NCBI RefSeq assembly: GCF_001639065.2
Contig: NZ_LQXO02000006.1
Coordinates: 186,001 to 250,000 of the forward strand
From: Vibrio barjaei
GTDB taxonomy: Bacteria > Pseudomonadota > Gammaproteobacteria > Enterobacterales > Vibrionaceae
Direction of reading: 5' to 3'
DNA: 64,000 nucleotides
Below are positions 41,333-50,462 of the stretch, piece after piece. Both the position numbers and the translations under genes were made by a program. The notes beneath the pieces were generated by a model. It saw only the letters and a program-made list of their open reading frames with translations. It had not been told where the DNA came from and ran no database searches. Position 1 is the first letter of the stretch, and the number at the start of each line of letters is the position of its first letter.

Positions 41333-42100
41333 ATGTTTGTAGATTCTCACTGCCACCTAGACAAACTCGACTATGAGGATGTCCATTTGGACATTCAAGA
41401 TGTGATTCATAAAGCTAAATCAGCCAATGTCGAGAAGCTGTTATCAGTGGGTGTGACATTAGGTTCATTTCCAAAGATGTTGGAGTTAATAGAACCTTAT
41501 TCAGAGGTTATGGCCTCATGTGGTGTCCATCCATTAGACGTTGAAAGTGACTTCTCTCTTGAGCTGTTTAAGCAATATGCCTCACACAACCGAGTGGTTG
41601 CTATTGGTGAAACAGGACTGGATTACCACTATCAACCGGAAACAGCCGTCCTTCAGAAAACCCGATTTGAGCAACAGGTAGAGGTAGCGGTTGAGGTTAA
41701 TAAGCCCCTGATTATTCATACGAGAAACGCACGTGAAGACACTTTAGCTATTCTGAAAAATGGTTCGGCTGACAAGTGTGGTGGTGTCATACATTGTTTT
41801 ACAGAGGATTTGCCATTTGCTCAGGCAGCGATGGAGTTAGGCTTCTACATTTCTATCTCTGGAATTGTCACTTTTAGGCAAGCCAAAGAGCTGAAAGAGG
41901 TGGTTAAAGAGTTGCCGTTAGAGCGACTGCTTATTGAAACAGATTCGCCTTACCTTGCTCCTGTTCCTCATCGAGGGAAAGAGAATCAACCGGCTTATGT
42001 AGTTGAAGTTGCAGCGTACATAGCACAGTTAAAAGGGGTATCTCTTAAAGAAGTCGGTGAAAAAACAACCCAAAATTACCACGATCTATTTTTGCGATAA
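41333..42100 (+). CDS. ycfH: TatD-family metal-dependent hydrolase YcfH
   Basis: A 255-residue TIM-barrel hydrolase with metal-binding DSHCHLDKL at the N-terminus, GETGLDYH, HTRNA, HCFTE and ETDSPYLAP. E. coli YcfH holds this position downstream of holB and upstream of ptsG. TatD relatives act as DNases or deoxyribonucleases; the substrate here is unknown. Confidence 0.93.
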   Translation: MFVDSHCHLDKLDYEDVHLDIQDVIHKAKSANVEKLLSVGVTLGSFPKMLELIEPYSEVMASCGVHPLDVESDFSLELFKQYASHNRVVAIGETGLDYHYQPETAVLQKTRFEQQVEVAVEVNKPLIIHTRNAREDTLAILKNGSADKCGGVIHCFTEDLPFAQAAMELGFYISISGIVTFRQAKELKEVVKELPLERLLIETDSPYLAPVPHRGKENQPAYVVEVAAYIAQLKGVSLKEVGEKTTQNYHDLFLR

Positions 42101-42129
42101 AAAATAAGTTTCTCGCTAAGAGTGATTAA

Positions 42130-42155
42130 AAAAGGCGCATATTGCGTCTTTTTTG
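42130..42155 (+). terminator. Terminator after ycfH
   Basis: Eight-pair stem (about 42132-42139 with 42143-42150, one G-T), 3-nt loop, followed by six T. Confidence 0.82.
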
Positions 42156-42287
42156 TTTTCTAAAATTGAAAAAGTCAAAAAAAGTCAATGTTCACCAAAT
42201 CTGTTGAGAAAAAAGTAGTGAGTCTGCACAAACTGTAATTATGTTACGTAAAATAACTTAAGAGTGTATTTTATTCACTGCGTAAAA

Positions 42288-42317
42288 TTAATTAATGTTA
42301 ATATTAACATTAATTAA
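42288..42317. promoter_or_regulatory. 30-bp perfect palindrome upstream of ptsG
   Basis: Two 15-bp arms meet without spacer between 42302 and 42303, with core GTTAATATTAAC. No T tract follows, so it is not a terminator. It may be an operator; the protein is unknown, Mlc being one candidate. Confidence 0.7.
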
Positions 42318-42334
42318 AACAATGACTTATGATT

Positions 42335-42350
42335 TGTGTAAAGCATTACA
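42335..42350. promoter_or_regulatory. Candidate CRP-binding site upstream of ptsG
   Basis: TGTGT-N6-TTACA matches the CRP consensus TGTGA-N6-TCACA at 8 of 10 positions. ptsG is CRP-activated in E. coli. Judged by eye. Confidence 0.5.
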
Positions 42351-42554
42351 TTTTGGCTAATGAACTGTGATCCAAGCGTAGTTTTGAAACTAAATTTCGT
42401 AAGTGTGTAGAAACCATGAGGGGCATCAATATATATTTAGAGGCAGAAAATATAATTCAATTCGTGGTTACATTTTCTATGGGTGCTAACATTTAAGGCT
42501 ACGGGGGTGTGCCGTTAGAGCCCATAAACTAATAACTTTATCAGGAGCATAAAC

Positions 42555-43988
42555 ATGTTTAAGAACCTTTTTGCTAACCTGCAAAAAGTTGGTAAGTCTC
42601 TGATGCTACCAGTATCGGTGTTACCAGTTGCAGGTATTCTACTTGGGGTAGGCGCTGCCAACCTTGGCTTCATCCCAGATGTTGTTTCTAATCTAATGGA
42701 ACAAGCTGGTGGTTCAGTATTCGGCCAAATGGCTCTTCTATTCGCTGTGGGTGTTGCACTAGGCTTCACTAACAACGATGGTGTTGCAGGTCTTGCTGCA
42801 ATCGTTGGTTACGGCATCATGACAGCTACGCTAAGCGTTATGGCTGGCGTAATGGGTGTTGAAAAAATCGATACAGGTGTACTAGGTGGTATCCTTGTCG
42901 GTGGTGTGGCTGCTTGGGCATTCAACCGTTTCTTCAAAATTCAGCTTCCAGAATATCTTGGTTTCTTCGCTGGTAAGCGTGCTGTGCCAATCATCACTGG
43001 TTTCACTGCAATCGCACTAGGTATCGTACTATCTATCGTATGGCCACCAATCGGCGCTGCAATCGGTGCATTCTCTCACTGGGCTGCTGAGCAAAACCCA
43101 CAACTAGCATTCGGTATCTACGGTGTTGTTGAGCGTTCTCTAATCCCATTCGGTCTACACCACGTTTGGAACGTACCATTCTTCTTCGAAGCAGGTACTT
43201 GTGTAAACGCAGCGGGCGAAACTCAAAACGGCGTACTAACTTGTTACCTAGTTGCAGATGAAGCATCTCGTGCTGCTGGTAATGGCTTCGGTCAGCTAGC
43301 GGGCGGTTACATGTTCAAGATGTTCGGTCTACCAGCTGCTGCAATCGCTATTGCACACTGTGCTAAACCAGAGAACCGCGCGAAAGTTATGGGTATCATG
43401 GCTTCTGCAGCACTAACATCGTTCCTAACAGGTATTACTGAGCCAATCGAATTCTCATTCCTATTCGTTGCTCCAGTACTATACGCAATCCACGCTCTAC
43501 TAGCTGGCTCTGCATACGTTGTTGCTAACACTCTAGGTTTTGTACACGGTACTTCATTCTCACACGGTCTTATCGACTTCCTAGTTCTTTCTGGCCACGC
43601 TCAGAAAATGGGTCTGATGATTGGTGTTGGTCTAGTATACGCGGCAATCTACTACTTTGTGTTCCGTACAGTTATCACTGCAATGGACCTTAAGACTCCA
43701 GGTCGTGAAGACGAGTCTGAAGATGCAGCTGCGGCAGTTTCTGGTAGCGAAATGGCTGGCGAACTAGTTGCGGCATTCGGTGGTAAAGCTAACATCACAG
43801 GTTTAGACGCATGTATTACTCGTCTGCGTGTAGCGGTAGCTGACACTGAAATCGTTGACCAAGATAAGCTTAAGCAACTTGGTGCGGCAGGTGTAGTTGT
43901 AGTATCAGGTGGTGTTCAAGCTATCTTCGGTACTAAATCAGATAACCTGAAAACAGATATGGACGAGTGGATTCGTAACCACGGCTAA
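42555..43988 (+). CDS. ptsG: PTS glucose transporter subunit IIBC
   Basis: The glucose permease of the phosphotransferase system, 477 residues: membrane IIC domain (1 to about 375; GITEPIEF motif at 293-300), then a cytoplasmic IIB domain with phosphorylated Cys420 in GLDACITRL. There is no fused IIA, so Crr would supply it. Codon usage is that of a highly expressed gene. The likely repressor Mlc is encoded 5 kb downstream. Confidence 0.96.
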   Translation: MFKNLFANLQKVGKSLMLPVSVLPVAGILLGVGAANLGFIPDVVSNLMEQAGGSVFGQMALLFAVGVALGFTNNDGVAGLAAIVGYGIMTATLSVMAGVMGVEKIDTGVLGGILVGGVAAWAFNRFFKIQLPEYLGFFAGKRAVPIITGFTAIALGIVLSIVWPPIGAAIGAFSHWAAEQNPQLAFGIYGVVERSLIPFGLHHVWNVPFFFEAGTCVNAAGETQNGVLTCYLVADEASRAAGNGFGQLAGGYMFKMFGLPAAAIAIAHCAKPENRAKVMGIMASAALTSFLTGITEPIEFSFLFVAPVLYAIHALLAGSAYVVANTLGFVHGTSFSHGLIDFLVLSGHAQKMGLMIGVGLVYAAIYYFVFRTVITAMDLKTPGREDESEDAAAAVSGSEMAGELVAAFGGKANITGLDACITRLRVAVADTEIVDQDKLKQLGAAGVVVVSGGVQAIFGTKSDNLKTDMDEWIRNHG

Positions 43989-44010
43989 TCAACACGTTCA
44001 ATAACAATGG

Positions 44011-44039
44011 AAAGGGAAGCATTTGCTTCCCTTTTTTTG
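44011..44039 (+). terminator. Terminator after ptsG
   Basis: Ten-pair stem (44011-44020 with 44025-44034), 4-nt loop, then seven T. Confidence 0.88.
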
Positions 44040-44194
44040 TTTGTGTGAAGTGGAAATTCTTGCTCTCTGTTTTCCTTGTCATGACATTTGTACTACGTGC
44101 CTCTCTAGAATGCCGTTATTCCAACTTACATGCCAGACGATATAAGCTCTCAATTAAGCAGAAGAGCAGGCATGAACAATCAGAGAGCAAACCT

Positions 44195-44740
44195 ATGAAA
44201 ATTAAATTTCCTTTGGTAGTGGTATTTACTATGGCTACCATTTCGTCATTTGCAACGTTTGCAAGCAATACTGCTGGCGGTGAAGAGCAATGGCAAATTG
44301 TTGAAGAAAACCAAACTGCTACTCCAGCGGCAAGTAAGCCAGCCCAAAGCAGTCAAAAATCTAATCAGTCTAGAAGTTCATCGCGCAGCAGCGGTGGTAA
44401 CTCTGGCTTCAAGATCGGTATGGGACTGGATCAAGGATTAAGTATTGTTGGTCAAATCAATAATACTGTTAACTTTGCCGTGGGCAACGATGGTGTTGCT
44501 GCGGACTATATTTTTAGTCGTGGACAATTTGGTGGAGACGTACCGTTTAGCTGGTTTGCTGGCGTTGGTGGTCAAATTCAACGTTCTGACAAGTTTGGAC
44601 CGCGTGTTGCACTTGGCGTAGAACTCCCTTTTGCACGCAGTTGGGACGCTTACGCTCAGTTAACACCGAATCTGATGTTTGATAATAGTGATTTGAAGTT
44701 AGGTATTGGTGCGGGTATCGGTGTTAGATACAGCTTCTAA
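44195..44740 (+). CDS. Small outer-membrane beta-barrel-like protein
   Basis: I start at ATG 44195 (MKIKFPLVVVFTMATI), behind AGAGAG, giving 181 residues; the upstream in-frame ATG at 44045 lies next to the ptsG terminator and its extension looks non-coding. There is a signal peptide, a Ser/Gln/Lys-rich linker (about 45-70), then amphipathic strands rich in Gly and aromatic residues, ending YSF with the terminal Phe typical of outer-membrane barrels. Family not recognised. It is monocistronic. Confidence 0.75.
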   Translation: MKIKFPLVVVFTMATISSFATFASNTAGGEEQWQIVEENQTATPAASKPAQSSQKSNQSRSSSRSSGGNSGFKIGMGLDQGLSIVGQINNTVNFAVGNDGVAADYIFSRGQFGGDVPFSWFAGVGGQIQRSDKFGPRVALGVELPFARSWDAYAQLTPNLMFDNSDLKLGIGAGIGVRYSF

Positions 44741-44752
44741 ATTGAATCATAA

Positions 44753-44790
44753 AAAATGCCAGCATTTAGTTAGATGCTGGCATTTTTTTT
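44753..44790. terminator. Bidirectional terminator
   Basis: Thirteen-pair stem (arms 44753-44765 and 44774-44786), 8-nt loop, T tracts on both strands, between the barrel gene and the converging small-subunit gene. Confidence 0.88.
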
Positions 44791-44807
44791 AAAAAAGAAA
44801 TTTTGGG

Positions 44808-44900
44808 TTATTTATCCATGGCTTTCTTAATACAGTAGGATGCACCACCCCATGTAATGCCAAGTCCTAAAACCATCATAAAGATTGCACTGACCGTCAT
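44808..44900 (-). CDS. MetS-like small subunit of NSS transporter (30 residues)
   Basis: The peptide reads MTVSAIFMMVLGLGITWGG then ASYCIKKAMDK: one hydrophobic helix and a basic tail. It matches the MetS-type small partner proteins found directly after NSS-family amino-acid transporters (MetPS of Corynebacterium). GAGGCG lies just upstream and the ATG is 1 nt past the transporter stop, so it is almost certainly co-translated with it. Confidence 0.88.
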   Translation of the reverse strand: MTVSAIFMMVLGLGITWGGASYCIKKAMDK

Positions 44901-44901
44901 A

Positions 44902-46371
44902 TTACGCCTCTTTCTTACTGGTTAAATTAATCACGACTCCGACCACAACGAGCAGCCCCATAAGTCCCCATCCTAACAAAAGCAGATCCGATTGGTCGTA
45001 ACCACCATAGCCTTCGGTAAAGAGAGCTTTAAACTTCGTGGCGACGATAATTGCTAGGATGACAGGAGTAATGAATCGAAGACATACGTCGAACCAAGTA
45101 CCAATAGTGAAGTCGGATATTTGATTGACATAGTCACGTACATCCGCAATTTTTAACAACCAAGCCATAAGTATAATTTCGATTAAGCAGCTTGCGACGA
45201 TACCAACGTTATTTGCGAAATGGTCGACAAGGTCGAGCAGTAGTAAACCTCCGTTAGTGGCAAAGGCCATAGAGATAACTAAGCCTGCACCACAGATAAC
45301 GCTTGCCGCTTTATTTCTACGCCACTTCAGCTTGTCAATGACGGCAGATGTCACAGCTTCCATAATAGAAATGTGTGAGCTCAAACCTGCGATGACAAGT
45401 GCAAAGAAGAAAAGTGGCCCTAGGATATATGGAGCTGGTAGTAAGTTAATCGCTGCCGGTAAAGTTACAAATGCAAGACCAACCCCTGCGGTAACGACTT
45501 CAGTCAAAGGTTTACCCTGTTCTTGTGCCATATAGCCCAAAACAGAGAAAATCATGATACCCGCTAGTATTGAGAAGCCGCAGTTAATAAGGACTGTCAT
45601 AAACGCGTTATTGGTGATATCTGACTTCTCGGGTAAGTAACTGGAGTAGGCGAGCATGATGGCAAAGCCAATGCTTAACGTGAAGAAGATCTGCCCATAG
45701 GCGGCTGCCCAAACTTTTACATCCCAAATCTTGCTGAAATCAGGTTCAAACATATAGTTGACACCATCTAGTGCGCCTGGAAGGAAGATCATACGACCGA
45801 TCAGCAGTAAAACCATGATAAACAGTACAGGCATCATGATTTTCGCCGCGCGCTCAATACCAGATTTAACGCCACCTGCAATTGCTGCATAAGTAATGGC
45901 CCAAGCAATAAGCATCGACCCTGCTATTTTCCATTGAATATCACCAAGGTTACTCGGAGAGTTGTCACCAAGCTGCAAGTATTCACTGAAGAAAAACGCA
46001 TTGGTATCGGTTCCCCAACTTTGCGTGAAAGACATACCGAAGTATGAAATAGCCCATCCGATAACCGCCACATAGTAAACGGCGATGGTGGCTGCGACAC
46101 CAACTTGAAACCAACCCAGCCATTCAAACTTGCTGTTGATTTTAGCCAAGGTTGCTGGCGCAGAACCGCGATACTTCTGACCCATACTGAACTCTAAGAT
46201 CATAAAGGGGATACCGGCAGTAATCATGGCGAACAAATAGGGAATAAAGAACGCACCACCGCCATTTTCATAAGCCATATAAGGGAAACGCCAGATATTA
46301 CCAAGTCCAATGGCTGAACCTACCGCTGCAAGTATGAATCCCGCTCGAGATCCCCACTGTTCACGTTTCAT
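44902..46371 (-). CDS. NSS/SNF-family sodium-dependent amino-acid transporter
   Basis: A 489-residue transporter with about twelve helices and the family signature WGSRAGFILAAVGSAIGLGN followed by WRFPYMAYENGGGAFF. AAGGAG precedes the ATG. The MetS-like partner downstream suggests uptake of methionine, alanine or a similar amino acid; the substrate cannot be read off. Confidence 0.92.
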   Translation of the reverse strand: MKREQWGSRAGFILAAVGSAIGLGNIWRFPYMAYENGGGAFFIPYLFAMITAGIPFMILEFSMGQKYRGSAPATLAKINSKFEWLGWFQVGVAATIAVYYVAVIGWAISYFGMSFTQSWGTDTNAFFFSEYLQLGDNSPSNLGDIQWKIAGSMLIAWAITYAAIAGGVKSGIERAAKIMMPVLFIMVLLLIGRMIFLPGALDGVNYMFEPDFSKIWDVKVWAAAYGQIFFTLSIGFAIMLAYSSYLPEKSDITNNAFMTVLINCGFSILAGIMIFSVLGYMAQEQGKPLTEVVTAGVGLAFVTLPAAINLLPAPYILGPLFFFALVIAGLSSHISIMEAVTSAVIDKLKWRRNKAASVICGAGLVISMAFATNGGLLLLDLVDHFANNVGIVASCLIEIILMAWLLKIADVRDYVNQISDFTIGTWFDVCLRFITPVILAIIVATKFKALFTEGYGGYDQSDLLLLGWGLMGLLVVVGVVINLTSKKEA

Positions 46372-46854
46372 AATTAACTCCTTTTAGTGAATCTTCTACA
46401 TGGCGTCATCTATATTTAAATCCAAATATTGTTCTGGAATGGATGTTTCTGCTTATTGATGAATATTCAAATAATATATTTTCTAAAATGGTTCTTAGTT
46501 TGAATATTACTCTGCATAGAGTGATTAAAATAGATGATGCGACTGGGTTTTGTGCTTTCTAATGTTTTGTAATGAAACATTTAGCTACAAATTAAAATCA
46601 GAGTAACGCCGTTATTGCTTGATCGCAATAGATTTCACTGTGAGGGAATGAGCTGGTATCTAGTGATTAATCTCTTGTGATTGAGGTATTATGGATTTAT
46701 ATGTCAAATTGATGAGTTTTCACTCTCTATGCTTCTTTTTTCTTTTATAAAATTCAGTGAAATATTCTTAAAAATTTCCTGTGATTTTATCTGGCCATAT
46801 ATCGCCGTGTAGCATAAAAGTTCTCGTAATGTACTGTAAATGTTAACAATTAAG
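46372..46854. other. Intergenic region upstream of the NSS transporter
   Basis: A 483-nt A/T-rich region. Only the transporter's Shine-Dalgarno is clear. I looked for a glycine-riboswitch-like pattern, known before some Vibrio amino-acid transporters, and saw none. No gene found. Confidence 0.55.
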
Positions 46855-47442
46855 TTAGAATCTGAAACTGATGCCAAAATTGGTTTGAAACTGATTCATC
46901 CATTTGGTTTTAAAGCCGATAAGACAGCTTTGGTCTTCTGTCGGCAAGTTACAAATGGATATGGTTTCGTTACTCACTACGGTGCCTTGCCAACGAATTT
47001 GCCCGTTTAAAGCGAAGTTTTTGGTTAGATGATATTCCATTCCACCAAATATACTTGCCGCAAATCCAGTATGTGACTTAGTCCACTCCCCAGAAGTATG
47101 AGATGCGCCAAGTCCTGCTCCTATGTATGTAGAGGTTTGGTCGTTAACTCGATATTCAGCGCTACTTTGAAACTGGAGGTATTGAATTTGAGAGTCCAAG
47201 TTTAAGGTATCTAATGAAGAGTCTTGCTGAGAGTAAAATACACCCATTCGCCCGTTACGAAATGGCAACTCAATCGCTAATGCTGCATTTGCCGATGGGG
47301 AAATATCATAACTCTCTCCATTGCCATTTTCCGCAGCACCTCCCATCGAGTAGCCGATAAACGGTGTCACAATGACACTGGCATAACTTGAAAAGCTTAA
47401 GAGTGTCGTGACAAGGGGGAGCAGTAAGAACCTGTATATCAT
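46855..47442 (-). CDS. Outer-membrane beta-barrel protein
   Basis: A 195-residue protein with a signal peptide (cleavage likely after SSYAS near residue 22) and alternating amphipathic strands ending GISFRF, with terminal Phe. Glycine-rich turns and YIGAGLGASHT resemble OmpW/Ail-like porin folds. Two Cys near residues 163 and 173 (CNLPTEDQSC) could form a surface-loop disulphide. Function unknown. Confidence 0.78.
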   Translation of the reverse strand: MIYRFLLLPLVTTLLSFSSYASVIVTPFIGYSMGGAAENGNGESYDISPSANAALAIELPFRNGRMGVFYSQQDSSLDTLNLDSQIQYLQFQSSAEYRVNDQTSTYIGAGLGASHTSGEWTKSHTGFAASIFGGMEYHLTKNFALNGQIRWQGTVVSNETISICNLPTEDQSCLIGFKTKWMNQFQTNFGISFRF

Positions 47443-47603
47443 TTTTGCTTTCCTCTAAATAAGAACCGATTGGCTACAATTCACGTCTGGGATGTACTAG
47501 TTTTAATTATAGTGTGACATTTACGTCATAAATTTTAAGTGGTTACCTGTATATTGTAATTGTATGTCATAATAGTAATTAAATTGTTACAACTGGAGGT
47601 GTT

Positions 47604-47696
47604 ATGGAATACGATCTTAAACTAGCTCTGACGATCACGACGATTGCGTTTAGCACTATTGTTGCGTTTGGACTTATCGCTATCCTAACTGCATAG
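47604..47696 (+). CDS. ynhF: YnhF-like 30-residue membrane peptide
   Basis: MEYDLKLALTITTIAFSTIV then AFGLIAILTA: a single hydrophobic span that matches E. coli YnhF (29 residues) in the DLK-x-x-L pattern, IVA-x-GL and length. A strong GGAGGTG lies upstream. The patatin gene starts 7 nt after its stop, so they probably form an operon. YnhF's function is unknown. Confidence 0.83.
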   Translation: MEYDLKLALTITTIAFSTIVAFGLIAILTA

Positions 47697-47703
47697 GGGC
47701 TAT

Positions 47704-48891
47704 ATGGCGAATCTTGGGTTAATTACCAATACCCGAACCGTCATAGATGATGCTCAGTTACAAAAATATATTGGCGGTAAAACGGCGTTAGTTGCACAGG
47801 GAGGAGGCCAGCGAGGTATCTTCACATCTGGTGTGCTAGACGCCTTTTTGTTGTCTAATTTTGACCCATTTGATGAGTTTTATGGGACTTCAGCTGGCGC
47901 ATTGAACATTTGCGCATACCTTTCTAGACAAGCCGGCCTCGGCAAATCTTTTATTCTCGACCTCACCACCGATCCACAGTTTTTTAATCTGTTCAGCTTT
48001 ATTCGTCGGAAACAGTATCTCAACTTAGAATGGGCGCTCGACAGAATTTGCGAGTATCCGTATAAGCTAGATATCGATATGGGGCGAAGGGTCATTGGTC
48101 AGCGAAGAGCATTCGCAGCGGTCACTGATGTTTCAACTCTCAAAGATCATTATTTCCCGATGTTGCGAGAGGATTGGTATCAAGTTTTGATGGCCACGAG
48201 TGCGATTCCCAATTTATTTGAGGGATCGGTAACATTGAATCAACAAGCATTCATCGATGGGGGGGTATCCGCGTCAATACCCGTTCAAGAAGCATGGCGA
48301 CAAGAAAACCGCACAATCGTTGTGATTAGAACAGAAGAGTGTGGAGGTGAAGATACTCCAGTGGTGGATGATCAACCCGTTGCCACCGAACCGCCAACCT
48401 GGTTCAGGGAGTCGCTTAACGGTTTGCAACAGCAGTGGCAAGAAAAAATACAGAGTTGGTCTAATGATTGGAATGGCTTCTTTGATAACCAAATATTAAA
48501 AGCTCAAGAAAGTAAGCATGCACAACACCTTAATCTAATTAATGGTGGCCGATGGCTGTTCGGCGCTGCAGATATTTACCGTCTTAGTCATTTATTTGGA
48601 GAAAAGTTTGATTCTGGGTTAGCTGACATGCTCATGGTGCATTACCAAACATATGCGTTAACTCAAGAGTTCTTGAAAACCCCACCTGATGACTGTTTCG
48701 TATTACAAATTGCTCCAGAAGTGGCTTTAAAAACCGCTTCTTTAATGAGTGATCCTGAGGATATTTTGCATGACTATCAGCTTGGGCTCGATGCTGGATT
48801 CCATTTTGTCGAGCGTTATAATCTTGCAAGCATCACTCAAGTTAACGCTTCAGAAACGTCCGGCCTTTGGCTACCATCTCAAACAGGCTAG
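47704..48891 (+). CDS. Patatin-like phospholipase (paralogue 1)
   Basis: A 395-residue serine acyl hydrolase with oxyanion motif GGGQRG, nucleophile Ser63 in GTSAG and catalytic Asp185 in IDGGVS, all intact. No signal peptide. After the catalytic domain (about 25-220) is a Trp/Gln-rich middle region. It is clearly related to the gene at 57137. The Shine-Dalgarno AGGGG overlaps the ynhF stop. Confidence 0.9.
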   Translation: MANLGLITNTRTVIDDAQLQKYIGGKTALVAQGGGQRGIFTSGVLDAFLLSNFDPFDEFYGTSAGALNICAYLSRQAGLGKSFILDLTTDPQFFNLFSFIRRKQYLNLEWALDRICEYPYKLDIDMGRRVIGQRRAFAAVTDVSTLKDHYFPMLREDWYQVLMATSAIPNLFEGSVTLNQQAFIDGGVSASIPVQEAWRQENRTIVVIRTEECGGEDTPVVDDQPVATEPPTWFRESLNGLQQQWQEKIQSWSNDWNGFFDNQILKAQESKHAQHLNLINGGRWLFGAADIYRLSHLFGEKFDSGLADMLMVHYQTYALTQEFLKTPPDDCFVLQIAPEVALKTASLMSDPEDILHDYQLGLDAGFHFVERYNLASITQVNASETSGLWLPSQTG

Positions 48892-49125
48892 TTATTATTT
48901 GTCGTGAAAAAAGCACCGATATTGTTAACAGCTCTTTAATCATCTATTGATTGTTTTTTATACGTCAGATTTTATTGATTCCTTTGCCAACCAATGGCGG
49001 ATGGTGATTTAAGCCCCAAAGATTCATCTATATGCGTGATATTTGTCACGGCAATCCATTAAACTGCTTCACAATTACTTCGCAAAGTAAAAAAATTAAT
49101 AGGTTGTTGTTTTTTGGAGTGCAAA

Positions 49126-50343
49126 ATGTACATGGCTCAACCCGGGCACATTGATCATATCAAGCAGATCAATGCTGGTCGTGTGTATAAACTGATAGAC
49201 CAATTTGGGCCTATTTCGCGAATCGATTTATCGAAACTCAGTAGTTTGGCTCCGGCTAGTATTACTAAAATCACTCGCGAACTTATTGATGCACACCTAA
49301 TACACGAAACCACCGTTCAGGAGGCGACCAGTCGAGGTCGTCCGGCTGTTGGATTGCAAACCAACAATCAAGGTTGGCAGTTCCTTTCCATGCGTTTGGG
49401 GCGAGGCTACCTATCTATCGCGTTGCACGAGCTTGGCGGCGACGTTCTTATCGATACTAAAATCGAAATTCATGAAGTTGATCAGGAAGATGTACTCGCG
49501 AGACTGCTTTACGAAATTGATGACTTCTTTGAAAGTTATAATGAGCAACTCGATCGTGTCACCAGTATTGCGTTGACGTTGCCCGGTTTGGTGAATTCCG
49601 ATCAAGGCATTGTGTTGCAAATGCCTCATTACAATGTGAAGAACTTAAACATTGGTGAGGAAATTTTTAAAGCAACAGGATTGCCCGTTTTCGTAGCGAA
49701 CGATACCCGTGCGTGGGCATTAGCGGAAAACCTCTTTGGGCACTCTCAAGATTGCGATAACTCAGTGTTAATCTCAATTCACCATGGACTAGGTGCTGGG
49801 ATCATCTTAGATGGTCGCGTATTACAAGGTCGCCATGGCAATATCGGTGAGTTAGGGCATATCCAGATTGATCGCAATGGTGCACCTTGTCACTGTGGTA
49901 ACAGAGGCTGCCTTGAAACTGTTGCCAGTTCGCAAGCTATCAGGGATGAAGTCTCTAAAAGATTAGCGAAAGGGGAAGCGTCGGTTCTTTCTGAATGCGA
50001 AGACATTACGGTTGAAGCTATTTGTGAAGCGGCGGCAAGTGGTGACGCATTAGCGATCGGAGTGATAGAGAAACTAGGCGAACATTTAGGCTCTGCCATT
50101 GCTATTGTGATCAACCTCTTCAATCCTGAAAAGGTACTGATTGGTGGCGTTATCAATCAAGCGAAATCGATTTTATACCCCGCTATTGAGCGTTGTATCG
50201 CTGAGCAAAGCCTCCCTGTTTATACTCAAGATCTACAACTTGTCGAGTCTCGTTTTTATAAACAAGCAACAATGCCGGGCGCTGCTTTGGTGAAACAAGC
50301 GCTATATGATGGCTTGCTCTTGATGAAAGTGATTGAAGGATAA
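49126..50343 (+). CDS. mlc: Mlc, ROK-family sugar-responsive repressor
   Basis: A 405-residue ROK regulator with an N-terminal winged helix-turn-helix (PGHIDHIKQINAGRVYKLID), sugar-kinase-like fold and zinc motif CHCGNRGCLE. It aligns with E. coli Mlc along its whole length. In E. coli Mlc represses ptsG and is sequestered by unphosphorylated PtsG. Start chosen at ATG 49126, with GGAG 6 nt upstream; the frame has a weaker TTG at 49114. The ptsG gene is 5 kb away. Confidence 0.93.
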   Translation: MYMAQPGHIDHIKQINAGRVYKLIDQFGPISRIDLSKLSSLAPASITKITRELIDAHLIHETTVQEATSRGRPAVGLQTNNQGWQFLSMRLGRGYLSIALHELGGDVLIDTKIEIHEVDQEDVLARLLYEIDDFFESYNEQLDRVTSIALTLPGLVNSDQGIVLQMPHYNVKNLNIGEEIFKATGLPVFVANDTRAWALAENLFGHSQDCDNSVLISIHHGLGAGIILDGRVLQGRHGNIGELGHIQIDRNGAPCHCGNRGCLETVASSQAIRDEVSKRLAKGEASVLSECEDITVEAICEAAASGDALAIGVIEKLGEHLGSAIAIVINLFNPEKVLIGGVINQAKSILYPAIERCIAEQSLPVYTQDLQLVESRFYKQATMPGAALVKQALYDGLLLMKVIEG

Positions 50344-50462
50344 GGCTTTTCACCATTTTTGTTGATGGTCATACTTTTCTATACAAAGTCAGTAAACTTC
50401 TTGTGCTTTCTGCCGATTACATGAGATAAGAGTTTTAGTTCGTGTTATGCCAAGGAAGCCTC

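Larger units (their letters stand above)
42101..42554 (+). other. ptsG upstream region
   Basis: Besides the ycfH terminator, this 454-nt region holds a 21-bp imperfect inverted repeat (ATTTTA at 42268-42273 and TAAAAT at 42283-42288, 9-nt spacer), a 30-bp perfect palindrome (42288-42317), a CRP-like site (42335-42350) and a leader of perhaps 150 nt. A Shine-Dalgarno AGGAG precedes ptsG. Confidence 0.7.

Noticed and set aside
44045..44194. Longer N-terminus of the small barrel protein
   Set aside because: The extension begins just after the ptsG terminator and would put an internal signal peptide in an odd place; ATG 44195 has a better Shine-Dalgarno.
46372..46854. Glycine riboswitch before the NSS transporter
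   Set aside because: Known for some Vibrio amino-acid transporters, but no matching conserved core is visible here.
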